From Alphaproteobacteria bacterium (GTDB lineage Bacteria; Pseudomonadota; Alphaproteobacteria; GCA-2731375), in NCBI GenBank assembly GCA_021776235.1, contig JAJFGG010000077.1, forward strand, positions 1 through 61,062: a DNA stretch of 61,062 nt, written 5' to 3'. Within the stretch, counting starts at the first letter, position 1. Every line of letters begins with the position of its first letter. Shown here piece by piece: positions 8,351-17,929 of this stretch. The notes beneath the pieces were generated by a model, which was given only the letters and a program-made list of their open reading frames with translations, had not been told where the DNA came from and searched no databases. Position numbers and translations under genes: made by a program.

Positions 8351-9394
8351 CTAGCCATTGATACGGTAGACCCGCGCCGCCGTGTCGTGGAACAGGGCCG
8401 CCTTTTCCCCCGCCGAACAGCCCGAGGCGATGCGTTTGAAGGTATTCCACAGCACGTTGTAACTGCAGGTCCGCTTGTCGACGGGAAAATTAGATTCGAA
8501 CATGCAGCGTTCGACCCCGAACCGCTCCATGCAATGGTCGTAATAGGCCCGGGTCGCGGCGGCCAGGTCCTCGCTGCTGGGGGGACGGGCCTGTAAATCC
8601 CAATCAAAGCCGTTGACCTTCATATTGATGCCGCCCAGCTTGGCCACCACGTTTGGGCATTGCGCCAGGTCGGCGATATCCAGGCGCCATTGGGCCAGAA
8701 TTTCCTCACGTTTGCCCGCGTAGGGGCCGATCCCGATCGGCCCGCCAAAATGGTTCAGGATCATCGTCGTGTCGGGAAAGGCGCGGGCCAGATCGGTCAT
8801 CTCGGGGATCTGGGTATGGTAGCACCAGGCCTCGAAACTGAGGTTCAGGGGCGCCAACTGGGCAAAGCCCTCGCGAAATGCGGCCTCTCCCAACATGCCC
8901 CTGGTCGGTCTGGTGTGGGAGTTGCGGATTTCGTCGCTTTCATCCCAGGAGGCGGCGTGGCGAATGCCCCGGAAACGCCCGCCGCCGGCGGCGATATGGG
9001 CCTCCAGCACATCTTTCACACCGGCGCCCAAATTCAGATTGGCCAGGCCGACGATACCGGCGGCAACCCGTGCGTTGCCGTACTGGCCCGAGGCGCTCAT
9101 GGCCGCGATACCGTTGACGAACTCCGTCTCGCCCACGGGCCGCATAGGGGCAGGGCCATGAGCGCGGTACATGGAACCGCATTCGATGAAGACCGTGGAC
9201 ACCACGTTATGGCCGGAGCTGATATCCGCCAGCCATTCGTTCAACAGATAGCGGCCTTCGACCTGTTCCGTGCGGAACTTCGCCGCCGGGTCGATGTTGG
9301 CATCCCATAAATGATGATGGGGATCGCAGATCGGCAAATCCGGTTCCAGGGTTTTCTCCGTGGTTAGTGCCAGCCAGTCGTCCGTATACGCCAT
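8351..9394 (-). CDS. Amidohydrolase-2 family metal-dependent hydrolase
   Basis: A 347-residue TIM-barrel hydrolase of the amidohydrolase-related group that also includes ACMSD-like decarboxylases and lactonases. The first-strand signature is DPHHHLWD (24-31). Later landmarks are LNHFGGPIG and ESNFPVDKR near the C-terminus, the latter with the expected acidic residue. It is first in an operon with a beta-hydroxyacid dehydrogenase and divergent from a dienelactone-hydrolase-like gene 97 bp away. Lactone or amide hydrolysis is the likely chemistry. Confidence 0.87.
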   Translation of the reverse strand: MAYTDDWLALTTEKTLEPDLPICDPHHHLWDANIDPAAKFRTEQVEGRYLLNEWLADISSGHNVVSTVFIECGSMYRAHGPAPMRPVGETEFVNGIAAMSASGQYGNARVAAGIVGLANLNLGAGVKDVLEAHIAAGGGRFRGIRHAASWDESDEIRNSHTRPTRGMLGEAAFREGFAQLAPLNLSFEAWCYHTQIPEMTDLARAFPDTTMILNHFGGPIGIGPYAGKREEILAQWRLDIADLAQCPNVVAKLGGINMKVNGFDWDLQARPPSSEDLAAATRAYYDHCMERFGVERCMFESNFPVDKRTCSYNVLWNTFKRIASGCSAGEKAALFHDTAARVYRING

Positions 9395-9491
9395 GCTCCC
9401 GCCCTCCCGCGTTTGTCATCAGGTCTAGTATGCCATCGAAAGTCCGTTTTGCCATATACTGACGGCGGCATACAGACAGGGAGCCCCTCCG

Positions 9492-10226
9492 ATGATTGAA
9501 GAGACGCTGGATATTCAGACCGAAGACGGTGCGATGGAGACCTTTGTCTGCCATCCCGAACGGGGCGGGCCGTATCCGGCGGTTCTTTTGCTGATGGATG
9601 CGCCCGGCATCCGCGAGGAACTGCGGGACATGGCCCGGCGTCTGGGGACGGTCGGCTATTACGTCCTGCTGCCCAATCTGTATTACCGTGCCGGCCGGGA
9701 CACCATGTATGGGCCGGCGGTGCTGGAGGAAGGCAGTGACGAGCATACGGCGATGCGGGCCGTACGCACCAAGATGACCATTCCCCCGGTGATGGAGGAT
9801 GTCGCCGCCATGCTGGCCCATGTTGACGGCCAGGACATGGCCAAGGATGGCCCGGTAGGCTGCCACGGCTATTGCATGAGCGGCCCCTATGCCCTGGCGG
9901 CCGCGGCCCGCTATCCCGACCGGGTCAAGGCCGCCGCCTCGTTCTACGGCACCTGGCTGGTCAACGACGCGGCGGAAAGCCCGCATCTGACCTTTGGCCA
10001 AGTCACGGGCGAGGTCTATATTTCCTGTGCCGAACACGATGCCCTGGCGCCTCTGGATATGGTTGCGGAGATGCGCCGGCTGTTCGAGGCGGCGGGATCG
10101 CCGGGCGAGATCGAACTGCAACCGGACGTCCACCACGGCTTCGCCTTTCCGGAACGGAAGGTCTATGACAAAGCCGCCGCCGAGCGCCATTGGGAGCGCC
10201 TGTTCGCGCTGTATGCAAAACTATAG
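9492..10226 (+). CDS. Dienelactone hydrolase family protein
   Basis: A 244-residue alpha/beta hydrolase of the dienelactone hydrolase type, which uses a cysteine nucleophile: here C128 in G-Y-C-M-S-G. The acid lies in CAEHDALAPLD and the histidine in DVHHGFAFPER. Family enzymes open lactones and dienelactones from aromatic or cyclic compounds. A Baeyer-Villiger-type monooxygenase gene begins 97 bp downstream on the same strand, so ring oxygenation to a lactone followed by hydrolysis is a sensible inferred pair. Confidence 0.88.
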   Translation: MIEETLDIQTEDGAMETFVCHPERGGPYPAVLLLMDAPGIREELRDMARRLGTVGYYVLLPNLYYRAGRDTMYGPAVLEEGSDEHTAMRAVRTKMTIPPVMEDVAAMLAHVDGQDMAKDGPVGCHGYCMSGPYALAAAARYPDRVKAAASFYGTWLVNDAAESPHLTFGQVTGEVYISCAEHDALAPLDMVAEMRRLFEAAGSPGEIELQPDVHHGFAFPERKVYDKAAAERHWERLFALYAKL

Positions 10227-10322
10227 ATGGGGCCACAGGCGGGGCCTGGTGCCGGGTCACCTTGACGCGGCGCTCCCGGGCGCTATTTATCCGTTAATTG
10301 TTAGAATAAACATGAGTTGAAA

Positions 10323-11966
10323 ATGTCTGATATGAATGCGGGCGCGTTGAAATTTGCCCATAAATCCGATGCCAATCCCAGTTGTGATTTTGATCTTGTA
10401 ATCGTCGGCGCCGGCTTCGCCGGCATGTACATGCTGCACCGGGCGCGGGGCCTGGGCCTGAAGACCAAGGTCTTCGAGGCCGGTAGCGGCGTCGGCGGCA
10501 CCTGGTATTGGAACCGTTACCCCGGCGCCCGTTGCGATGTGGAAAGCATGCAGTATTCCTATCAGTTTTCGGAAGAGTTGCAGCAGGAATGGGAATGGAG
10601 CGAACGCTATTCCCCGCAGCCGGAGATCCTAAGCTACGCCAACCATGTCGCGGACCGCTTCGAGTTGCGGCGCGATATCCAGTTCGATACCTCCGTCAGA
10701 TCAGCGGTTTTCGACGAGACGGCGGGCTGCTGGAAACTTGAAACCTCCGACGGCGAGCACTGTACGGCGCGGTTTTGCGTCATGGCCACGGGCTGCCTGT
10801 CGACACCCAATCTGCCTGATTTCCCGGGCCTGGATAGTTATCAGGGCGAGACCTACCACACCGGCCATTGGCCCCATGAAGGCGTGGATTTCAGCGGTAA
10901 GCGCGTAGGTATTATCGGTACCGGCTCGTCCGCCATTCAATCCATCCCGGTCATTGCCGAACAGGCGGAGCATCTGACGGTATTTCAGCGGACGCCGAAC
11001 TATACGATACCGGCCCATAATGCGCCCATGGACCCCGCCTATGCGGCCAGCGTCAAGGCGGACTACGCCGGTCTGCGGGCCCGGGCCAAGACCAAGCCGC
11101 CGGGCATTGACATCGACTTCAATATGGCAAGCGCCCTATCGGCAAGTGCGGGGGAAAGGCAAAAGCAGTACGAGGCGAAATGGGCCCATGGCGGCATCCC
11201 TTTCATGGGCGCCTTTGGCGATCTGATGCTTGATGACGAGGCCAACGATACGGCGGCTGAATTCGTCCGCGGCAAGATCCGCGATATCGTAAACGACCCG
11301 GAGATCGCGGACCGGCTTTCGCCCCATAACGTCATCGGCTGCAAGCGCCTGTGCGTCGATACCGACTATTACGCCACCTATAACCGCCCTGACGTCACCC
11401 TGGTTGATATAGCGGACGATCCCATCGAATGCCTAACGCCCTCAGGCCTGAAGGCAAAGGGCGAAAAGCATGAATTCGACGCCATCGTGTTCGCCACGGG
11501 CTTTGACGCCATGACCGGCACCTTGTTGCGCATTGATATCCGCGGCCTGGGCGGCATATCGTTGAAGGACAAATGGGCCGAGGGGCCGAAATCCTATCTG
11601 GGTCTGTCCATTGCAGGCTTTCCCAATATGTTCACTGTCACGGGGCCGGGCAGCCCGTCCGTGCTGACCAACATGCTGCCGTCAATCGAACAGCACGTGG
11701 ACTGGATCGCGGATTGTCTGGATTACATGGGCCAAAACGGCCACGAACGGATCGATCCAAGCCCGCAGGCCGAGGCGGATTGGGTCGCCCATGTGGAGAC
11801 CTCGGCGGGTTTGTCTCTGCGCTCCACCTGCAGTTCCTGGTACGTCGGCGCCAATATTCCCGGCAAGCCGCGGGTCTTCATGCCCTATTTGGCCGGCCTG
11901 CCCTTGTACATTGAAAAATGCGAGGAGATCGTGGCCAACGGCTACCGGGGCTTTGCCCTGCGTTAG
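10323..11966 (+). CDS. Flavin-containing monooxygenase, Baeyer-Villiger type
   Basis: A 547-residue FAD/NADPH monooxygenase. The FAD motif is VGAGFAGMYML near residue 24, followed by the group-typical GVGGTWYWNRYPGARCD. The Baeyer-Villiger fingerprint YQGETYHTGHWP is present (first residue Y rather than F), with the NADPH motif GIIGTGSSA just behind. Such enzymes convert ketones, often cyclic, to esters or lactones. I chose the ATG at 10323 over the TTG six bases upstream. It overlaps the end of the convergent VOC gene by 4 bp. The homologue at 31172-32812 is a paralogue. Confidence 0.9.
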   Translation: MSDMNAGALKFAHKSDANPSCDFDLVIVGAGFAGMYMLHRARGLGLKTKVFEAGSGVGGTWYWNRYPGARCDVESMQYSYQFSEELQQEWEWSERYSPQPEILSYANHVADRFELRRDIQFDTSVRSAVFDETAGCWKLETSDGEHCTARFCVMATGCLSTPNLPDFPGLDSYQGETYHTGHWPHEGVDFSGKRVGIIGTGSSAIQSIPVIAEQAEHLTVFQRTPNYTIPAHNAPMDPAYAASVKADYAGLRARAKTKPPGIDIDFNMASALSASAGERQKQYEAKWAHGGIPFMGAFGDLMLDDEANDTAAEFVRGKIRDIVNDPEIADRLSPHNVIGCKRLCVDTDYYATYNRPDVTLVDIADDPIECLTPSGLKAKGEKHEFDAIVFATGFDAMTGTLLRIDIRGLGGISLKDKWAEGPKSYLGLSIAGFPNMFTVTGPGSPSVLTNMLPSIEQHVDWIADCLDYMGQNGHERIDPSPQAEADWVAHVETSAGLSLRSTCSSWYVGANIPGKPRVFMPYLAGLPLYIEKCEEIVANGYRGFALR

Positions 11967-12379
11967 CGCTTTATGGCCTCGACCATGACACCGTTGGCGT
12001 CCTTGGGGTGAACCAGCCAGCGGGGTGAGGCGCCGGCTTCCGTCGGGTCGCGCATCAGCACGGTCATGCCGCGGTCACTCAAGGCCCGGCCGCTGCCTTC
12101 GACGTCATCGACCTCCAGACAGATGTGATAAAAGCCCTCGCCAACCTTGGCCAGACGCCGGGACAAGGCGTTTTCCATGTTCGATTTGTCCAGCGGTTCC
12201 ATGATCTCGATGACCATTTCATCCCAACTTCCGCCCACGGATATGAACACACTGCGGATGCCTTCGACCTCGATTCTGCGATCCTCGAACTTCTTGAAAC
12301 CGAACGCTTCGGTCCAATGGGTGACGGCCTTGTCCGCATAGTGCACCAGAATGCCGATATGGCTGATTCTGTTCGTCAT
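11963..12379 (-). CDS. VOC-family protein, methylmalonyl-CoA-epimerase-like
   Basis: A 138-residue VOC protein. The start NRISHIGILVHYADKAV resembles methylmalonyl-CoA epimerase and its relatives, with the metal histidine H7. The later segment GFYHICLEVDDVE supplies a second candidate ligand and the end NGVMVEAIKR the terminal glutamate. Divergence from the 17930-18340 protein suggests a different substrate. The last codon overlaps the convergent monooxygenase gene. AAGGAGG-like bases lie upstream of its ATG. Confidence 0.8.
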   Translation of the reverse strand: MTNRISHIGILVHYADKAVTHWTEAFGFKKFEDRRIEVEGIRSVFISVGGSWDEMVIEIMEPLDKSNMENALSRRLAKVGEGFYHICLEVDDVEGSGRALSDRGMTVLMRDPTEAGASPRWLVHPKDANGVMVEAIKR

Positions 12380-12644
12380 GGCTTTCCTCCTTGGTTATCG
12401 GCGCGGCGGGCCTTGCGCGCAGCCGCCGGTGTTTGGATGGCCGGGGGAATTGTTTCACCATAAAGGGCAAACAGACAGCGCGAATTTACCGACGGGGCGC
12501 CGGTGCTTCAATCTGACGCGGTTTGCCATTGCCACGGCGCCGCGTAAATTGGCACTATAAAATAGTGCGAAATGGCTCTTTTATTCCTGCCAATTTTTGC
12601 TAAACGTCAGGCTCCGAGCCATTTTGCGATAAGGAGTATTACCC

Positions 12645-14684
12645 ATGGCCCAGCAAATGCCCAGTGTTTGCCCCCTGGATTGCCCCGATACCTGTTCCCT
12701 GACCGTCACCGTGGAAGACGGCCGGATTAGCAAAGTGCGCGGCTCCAACGTTAATCCACTGACCCAGGGCGCCATTTGCGGCAAGGTCTCGAAGCTTTAT
12801 CCGGAATTCGTCCATGGCGCCAACCGTCTGACCCAGCCCCTCAAGCGGGTCGGCGCCAAGGGCGAGGGCCGTTTCGAGGCAATTACCTGGGACGAGGCTC
12901 TGGATCTGATCCATGACCGATTTCAAGACGCCATCGCGAAATACGGCCGGCAAACCATTCTGCCCTTGAATTATGCCGGTCCGCACGGCCTGTTGGCCAT
13001 GGGCTCCATGGATCTGCGGTTCTTCCATCAAATGGGCGCCTCGATCCTCTCGCGCCGGCCTTTGTGCGGCGGTATCAAGACCGAGGCCTGGCTGGGCACC
13101 TTCGGCACGATCTCGGGCGCGCAAATGACCGACGTTGAAAGCGCCCAGTTGATCGTGGTCTGGGGCAACAACGTCAGCTTTTCCAATTTGCATCTGGCAC
13201 CCGTCATCCAGCGGATCCGGGATCGCGGCGGCAAGGTGGTGGTGGTGGATCCCAAGCGGATCAAGGTTGCCGAACAGGCGGATCTGCATCTCGCACCCCG
13301 TCCGGGCACCGACGTGGTGTTGGCCTTTGCCCTGGCGGCGGAGTTGGAGAGGCGCGGCGCCTTTGACGCCGAGTTCATCGCGGACAAGGTCGAGGGGGCC
13401 GAGGAATTCATGGCCGAGGCGCGGCCCTATGATATTGAGCGGGCCGCTGACATCACCGGTGTCCCGGCAGACGACATCCGCGCCCTGGCCGCCCTTTATC
13501 ACGAAGCGGAACCGGCGGTGATCGCCACGGGCAACGGCCTGGAGCGCAACCGCAACGGCGGCGCGGGCCTGCGCGCCATTTTTGCCCTGCCGGCCCTGAC
13601 CGGCAAGTTCCGCCATCCCGCCGGCGGCCTGGTGGGCGGTTCCGGCAATCTGTTTCCCAAGACCATGAAACGGCTGCAGCGTCCCGATTTGATTCCCAAG
13701 GGAACGCGCACCTTGAACATCATCGACGTGGGCAGGCATCTGGCCGATGACGATATTGACCCGCCGATCCGTGGTCTGGTGATCTACAATCATAATCCAC
13801 TGGTGGTGCATCCCGATCAGAACACCATGCGCCGGGGCCTGGCCCGCGAGGATATCTTCACCGTGGTGGTGGATATCGCCATGACGGATTCGGCGGCCTA
13901 CGCCGACGTGGTCCTGCCGGCGGCCAGCCATTTCGAGCATGACGAAATATTCTGCGCCTATGGCCAGCAATATTTGCAGCGGGCCGAACCGGTCATCGAA
14001 CCGGTCGGCGAGGCCCTGCCCAATACGGAAATTTTCCGCCGTCTGGCCCGGCGTTTCGGTTTCAATGACCCAATCTTCCAGGCCAGCGATGCGGAACTGA
14101 TAGACGATGCCATCGACGGCGACGATCCCCGCCTTGCCGGCGTGCGGCCCAGCGAACTGCCGACCAACGCGGCGCTGGCCATGGCCGCCCCTGGTCCGCG
14201 GATCGGCTTTGAACGCAAACCGACCACGAAGAGTGGCCGTATAGAGCTGAAATCAGCCTATCTGGATGAAAAGTTCGCTGCCCCGCTGCCCGGCTTCCAA
14301 GTCCTGGCGGAAGACGAAAACGCCCAGGCCAGATATCCATTCGCCCTGTTGACGCCATCGTCGAATTGGCGGACCAATTCCATGTTCGGCGGTCTGGCCA
14401 AATCCGACCCCACCCCGGCGTTGGAAATGCATCCAGACGACGCCGCCCAGGGTGGTCTAGCGGACGGACAACAGGTGCGCGTCTTCAATGGCCTTGGCGA
14501 AGTTTTTCTGCCCCTGAAGATCACCGACAGCGTGGCCAGAGGCGTGCTGCTGTCATACAAGGGCGCCTGGATGCGGACCACCACCAACGGCCAGACCGTC
14601 TCGGCCCTGGCCCCCACAACAAAGGCCGATCTGTCCGAAGGCGCCTGTTACAACGACACCCGCGTGCAGGTGGCCGCGGCCTAG
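12645..14684 (+). CDS. Molybdopterin-dependent oxidoreductase (formate dehydrogenase/BisC superfamily)
   Basis: A 679-residue molybdoenzyme. The N-terminus holds a 4Fe-4S site with C9-x3-C13-x3-C17-x27-C45 (CPLDCPDTC, then AICGK). The pterin domains follow (GRPLCGGIKTEAWLG-like region, VVVDPKRIKV) and a C-terminal molydopterin-dinucleotide domain with PSSNWRTNSMF. No twin-arginine signal is visible, so it is probably cytoplasmic. It lacks adjacent electron-transfer subunits and has no in-frame TGA. AAGGAG precedes the ATG. The substrate is undetermined. Confidence 0.88.
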   Translation: MAQQMPSVCPLDCPDTCSLTVTVEDGRISKVRGSNVNPLTQGAICGKVSKLYPEFVHGANRLTQPLKRVGAKGEGRFEAITWDEALDLIHDRFQDAIAKYGRQTILPLNYAGPHGLLAMGSMDLRFFHQMGASILSRRPLCGGIKTEAWLGTFGTISGAQMTDVESAQLIVVWGNNVSFSNLHLAPVIQRIRDRGGKVVVVDPKRIKVAEQADLHLAPRPGTDVVLAFALAAELERRGAFDAEFIADKVEGAEEFMAEARPYDIERAADITGVPADDIRALAALYHEAEPAVIATGNGLERNRNGGAGLRAIFALPALTGKFRHPAGGLVGGSGNLFPKTMKRLQRPDLIPKGTRTLNIIDVGRHLADDDIDPPIRGLVIYNHNPLVVHPDQNTMRRGLAREDIFTVVVDIAMTDSAAYADVVLPAASHFEHDEIFCAYGQQYLQRAEPVIEPVGEALPNTEIFRRLARRFGFNDPIFQASDAELIDDAIDGDDPRLAGVRPSELPTNAALAMAAPGPRIGFERKPTTKSGRIELKSAYLDEKFAAPLPGFQVLAEDENAQARYPFALLTPSSNWRTNSMFGGLAKSDPTPALEMHPDDAAQGGLADGQQVRVFNGLGEVFLPLKITDSVARGVLLSYKGAWMRTTTNGQTVSALAPTTKADLSEGACYNDTRVQVAAA

Positions 14685-14706
14685 GCGGTATTCGAGATCA
14701 AGACAG

Positions 14707-15582
14707 TCAAATAGGGACGGTCGGGCCGTCGCCGGCCAGGGTGGTGCGCCGCATATCGCGCGGCTCCTCGGCTGGAAACGGCCGCGCCCGGTGCATGACT
14801 TGCCGATTGTCCCAGATCACCAGGTCACCAAGCCGCCATTCGTGGGCGTAGACAAAATGGCGTTGCGTGGCGTGTTCGTTCAGATCACGCAGGAATATGT
14901 TGGCCTCGGGCACCGGCCAGCCGTCGATGCCGCCCGCATGGGACGACAGGTAAAGCGACCTTCGCCCCGTCACCGGATGGGTCCGGACCAGCACCTGGCG
15001 CACCGGTTCGAACCTCTCCCGCTCCTCGTCGGTAAAATCGGTAAAGCCGATCTTGCCGCGGGAATGGATCTGCGAATGTTCGCAGATCAGCCCCTCGGCC
15101 TGGGCCTTGGTCTCATCGTCCAGGGCATCATAGGCGGCCCGCATATCGGCGAATTCGGTATTGCCGCCCTTGGAAGGAATAGAGTGCGCGTTCAGCAACG
15201 AATATTTTGCCGGGGTCGGCTTGAAGGAGCTGTCGGAGTGCCACAATTGGTTGCCGATGGCGAACAGGCGGCTCCGGTCATCCCGCGCCAGAGGCTTGTT
15301 CTGCCGGTCCAGGTTGGAGACGTCGGCGAAAGTCGTGGGCAGGCGATTCTTCCCAGGATCTCTCAAACTGGTGCCAATGGCGTGTTCGATTGCACCCAGA
15401 CATTCAGTGAACGCCAGCTGCTGGTCGTCTGCCAACGCCTGTTCCCGAAACACCAACACGGCGTATTCGTCCATCCCGGCGTGGATTGATGCCGCATCCT
15501 GCCGAGACAGAGGTTGCGACAAATCGATGCCAACGGCCTCGCCTGCGAAGCACGGGCCGATCTGCCTGATCGTCATGGCCAT
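14707..15582 (-). CDS. TauD/TfdA-family Fe(II)/2-oxoglutarate dioxygenase
   Basis: A 291-residue non-haem iron dioxygenase that couples 2-oxoglutarate decarboxylation to substrate hydroxylation. The iron triad is H115-x-D117 (LWHSDSSF) and distal H264 (VMHRARPF). The 2-oxoglutarate arginine is R278 or R279 in MRRTTLAGD. Length fits TauD/TfdA enzymes, which act on sulfonates, aryloxyacetates or similar compounds. The gene is convergent with the molybdoenzyme gene. The shared 21-base motif lies 40 bp upstream of its start. Confidence 0.9.
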   Translation of the reverse strand: MAMTIRQIGPCFAGEAVGIDLSQPLSRQDAASIHAGMDEYAVLVFREQALADDQQLAFTECLGAIEHAIGTSLRDPGKNRLPTTFADVSNLDRQNKPLARDDRSRLFAIGNQLWHSDSSFKPTPAKYSLLNAHSIPSKGGNTEFADMRAAYDALDDETKAQAEGLICEHSQIHSRGKIGFTDFTDEERERFEPVRQVLVRTHPVTGRRSLYLSSHAGGIDGWPVPEANIFLRDLNEHATQRHFVYAHEWRLGDLVIWDNRQVMHRARPFPAEEPRDMRRTTLAGDGPTVPI

Positions 15583-15621
15583 TCCAACACGCTCCCGGAT
15601 GATTGTCGGAATGGCAACCTT

Positions 15622-15642
15622 ATACTACATTGCGATGATAGG
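15622..15642. promoter_or_regulatory. Recurrent intergenic motif upstream of the TauD-like gene
   Basis: These 21 bases match 1135-1155 exactly. Read on the minus strand, the motif is followed by TAGTATAAGG, which could be a -10 region, about 35 bp before the dioxygenase start. The same arrangement is seen in front of the UxaA-like gene at 38784. Confidence 0.45.
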
Positions 15643-15720
15643 CTTCAGTCCATATCGAAGATGGCCTTTGAATTTACTTGAGAGCTCTTCCAGGCCGCGG
15701 TTTCCGCTGACCGCCAACGG

Positions 15721-17553
15721 TCAGGCGGCACGAACCTCGGCAAGAAACTTGTCGACCTCGCCGCTGAGTGCCGCCACCTGGCGCGAAAGATCCTTCGAGC
15801 TGTCCAGCATGGCGCCGGCGGCCTGACCGGTCTTGTCGGCGGCCTCGTTGACGCCGGCAATATTGGCATTGACCTGTTCCGTGCCTGATGCCGCCTCCCG
15901 GGCATTGCGGCTGATCTCGCCAGTAGCGGCCCCCTGCTCTTCGACCGCCGCGGCAATTGAACTGGCAATTTCGCTAATCTCGGAAATCGTCTTGGCAATA
16001 CCACCAACCGCCTGTACCGCTTCACCCGTGGCGCTCTGGATGTCATTGACCTGCCCGGCAATCTCTTCTGTCGCATTGGCTGTCTGGTTGGCCAGGTTTT
16101 TGACTTCGGACGCAACCACGGCGAAACCCTTGCCGGCCTCGCCGGCCCGGGCCGCCTCGATCGTCGCGTTCAAGGCCAATAGGTTGGTCTGGCCAGCAAT
16201 ATCGTTGATGAGATTGACCACCTCACCGATTTTCTGCGAAGCCTCGGCCAGGCCCTCTATCTGATTTGTTGCCTGATCGGCATTGCCCACGGCACTACGC
16301 GAAATATCAGACGAGTTGGTAACCTGTCGCGAGATTTCGGAGATCGAGCTTGAAAGCTCCTCCGAGGACGAGGTGACCGTCTGAACATTGGCGCTGGCCT
16401 GGTCCGAAGCGGCGGCGACGTTGCCAGACTGCTGCGCCGTCTGTTCCGCCATCGCCGACAGGGTGGTTGCGGAAACCTCCATCTCGCTTGCTTGCGAGGC
16501 GATGTTGTCGACGATGCTTTTGACGCTGGTCTCCAACATGTCCGCCATCTGCAACAGGGCCTGGCGACGCTCTTCCGCGGCCTGTTTTTCGAGTTTCTCG
16601 CTCTCGGCCTTAAGGCGCTTGTTTTCGATGGCTTGGGCCCGGAATGTCAAGAAGGCCATGCATACCTGGCCTATTTCGTCATTGCTGCGCGGTTTTACAT
16701 CTGTCTCGGTATCACCATCCGCCAAGGCGTTGAGAGCGGCGACAACCTCGACCATCGGCCGCACGATGAACGAACGTACGACCCAGAAGGTCAGAAGCAA
16801 ACCGCCAACAATAGCAACGACGGTCAGAATCGAGGTCAGTTTCAAGGCCTGCTTCTCGTGCGCCTCGGCACGGAGCAGAGCCGCTGACGTGAAAGCCTCG
16901 ATCTCCTCCAGCAGAGCCACCAGATCGTTATCCAGTTGCGCCTCTCCGGCTTCGGCTTCGTTTGCCAATTCGAGGGCCGGCCCGAACTTATGCGCGGCGA
17001 AGGCCTCGAATGCCTTGAATGCAGGCACTTCATAGGCATCATGGGCCGCCTCTATTACCTCGAGCTGATGCAGCACCTTTTCGAACTCAACCTTCTCCGC
17101 CTCGCTATGGGCGGCAACTATGGCCTCCGCGGCAAGAGTCTCGGCCGCCTTGAATTCGTCCCCGACTTTTTTGCTCAGTTCCTTGAATTGGGTGACGGCA
17201 TGCAGGAAGGGCTCGCGCTCAGCCTCATTGCGCTCCATCATCGCGGCGTGGCGAACGGCGCGCTCGAACGCGATCGCCTGCTCCAGTTGGTGCACCGTGA
17301 TCTTGGTGATGATCCCGGTCAGAGGCATATCCTGTTCGGCGATGGCTTCGATCTCGCCGCCGATATTGTTGAGCTGGTAAAGGCCGTTACCCGCGATCAG
17401 CACCAGTAGCAGCAGGCAGACCGATACCACCCCTGTCAACTTCTGACCGACCGACAGGCTCCAACCCCGGCTTTTGCCGTTGCGATCCGCATCAATCCGG
17501 GCGCTATCATCGGCGCCCTGTAAATGCGTATCCGTGTTGTCCAGTTCATTCAT
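15721..17553 (-). CDS. Methyl-accepting chemotaxis protein
   Basis: A 610-residue transmembrane chemoreceptor. The cytoplasmic N-terminal stretch (1-35) is followed by a first membrane span (about 36-58), a helical four-helix-bundle-like sensor region with many charged heptads (60-240), a second span near 243-266 and a HAMP linker. The signalling coiled coil has the conserved hairpin tip around INDIAGQTNLLALNATIEAARAG. It feeds the CheA/CheW phosphorelay. No chemotaxis kinase genes are nearby, so it is an orphan receptor. The C-terminus lacks a CheR-binding pentapeptide. Confidence 0.93.
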   Translation of the reverse strand: MNELDNTDTHLQGADDSARIDADRNGKSRGWSLSVGQKLTGVVSVCLLLLVLIAGNGLYQLNNIGGEIEAIAEQDMPLTGIITKITVHQLEQAIAFERAVRHAAMMERNEAEREPFLHAVTQFKELSKKVGDEFKAAETLAAEAIVAAHSEAEKVEFEKVLHQLEVIEAAHDAYEVPAFKAFEAFAAHKFGPALELANEAEAGEAQLDNDLVALLEEIEAFTSAALLRAEAHEKQALKLTSILTVVAIVGGLLLTFWVVRSFIVRPMVEVVAALNALADGDTETDVKPRSNDEIGQVCMAFLTFRAQAIENKRLKAESEKLEKQAAEERRQALLQMADMLETSVKSIVDNIASQASEMEVSATTLSAMAEQTAQQSGNVAAASDQASANVQTVTSSSEELSSSISEISRQVTNSSDISRSAVGNADQATNQIEGLAEASQKIGEVVNLINDIAGQTNLLALNATIEAARAGEAGKGFAVVASEVKNLANQTANATEEIAGQVNDIQSATGEAVQAVGGIAKTISEISEIASSIAAAVEEQGAATGEISRNAREAASGTEQVNANIAGVNEAADKTGQAAGAMLDSSKDLSRQVAALSGEVDKFLAEVRAA

Positions 17554-17929
17554 TGCTCAATGCCCCCAATTTTGGTCGCCTCGAGTCTCGCGAGGCCAAA
17601 TTTCTGCACGACATCGCCGTAGCGACGAGGTTTCCGGAAGGCCCCAGAGTCCCGACGTCTTTGCCGTTTTCCATGTGCAAGGATCAGTTTCAGCCTGGGC
17701 GCGACCCATAAGTCTACTAGCAAGTGACAATCTAGAAAATTTGTAAAAATTTGGTTACTGCGGTCAACATTGGTTCATCATGGACTGCATGCCGACCAGG
17801 GGAGATTTTAGTGACGGCATTTGCAGCAAAGTGATGAGACCGCCCCATAACCCTGGTTGGTGATGCGCCTCATAACTTGGCTGCCGGCAAAGCCGGCGGA
17901 TGGGAGCCGTCCATCAGCTGGCTCGCCGG
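17554..17929. other. 376-bp intergenic region
   Basis: This gap upstream of the chemoreceptor gene has an AT-rich core near 17720-17755 that could hold its promoter. It also has a GCCGGC-AAA-GCCGGC repeat at 17883-17897. No convincing ORF or terminator is visible. Confidence 0.5.

Noticed and set aside
12639-13970. 443-codon minus-strand ORF over the molybdoenzyme gene
   Set aside because: Antisense shadow of a gene with a 4Fe-4S motif and a good ribosome site.
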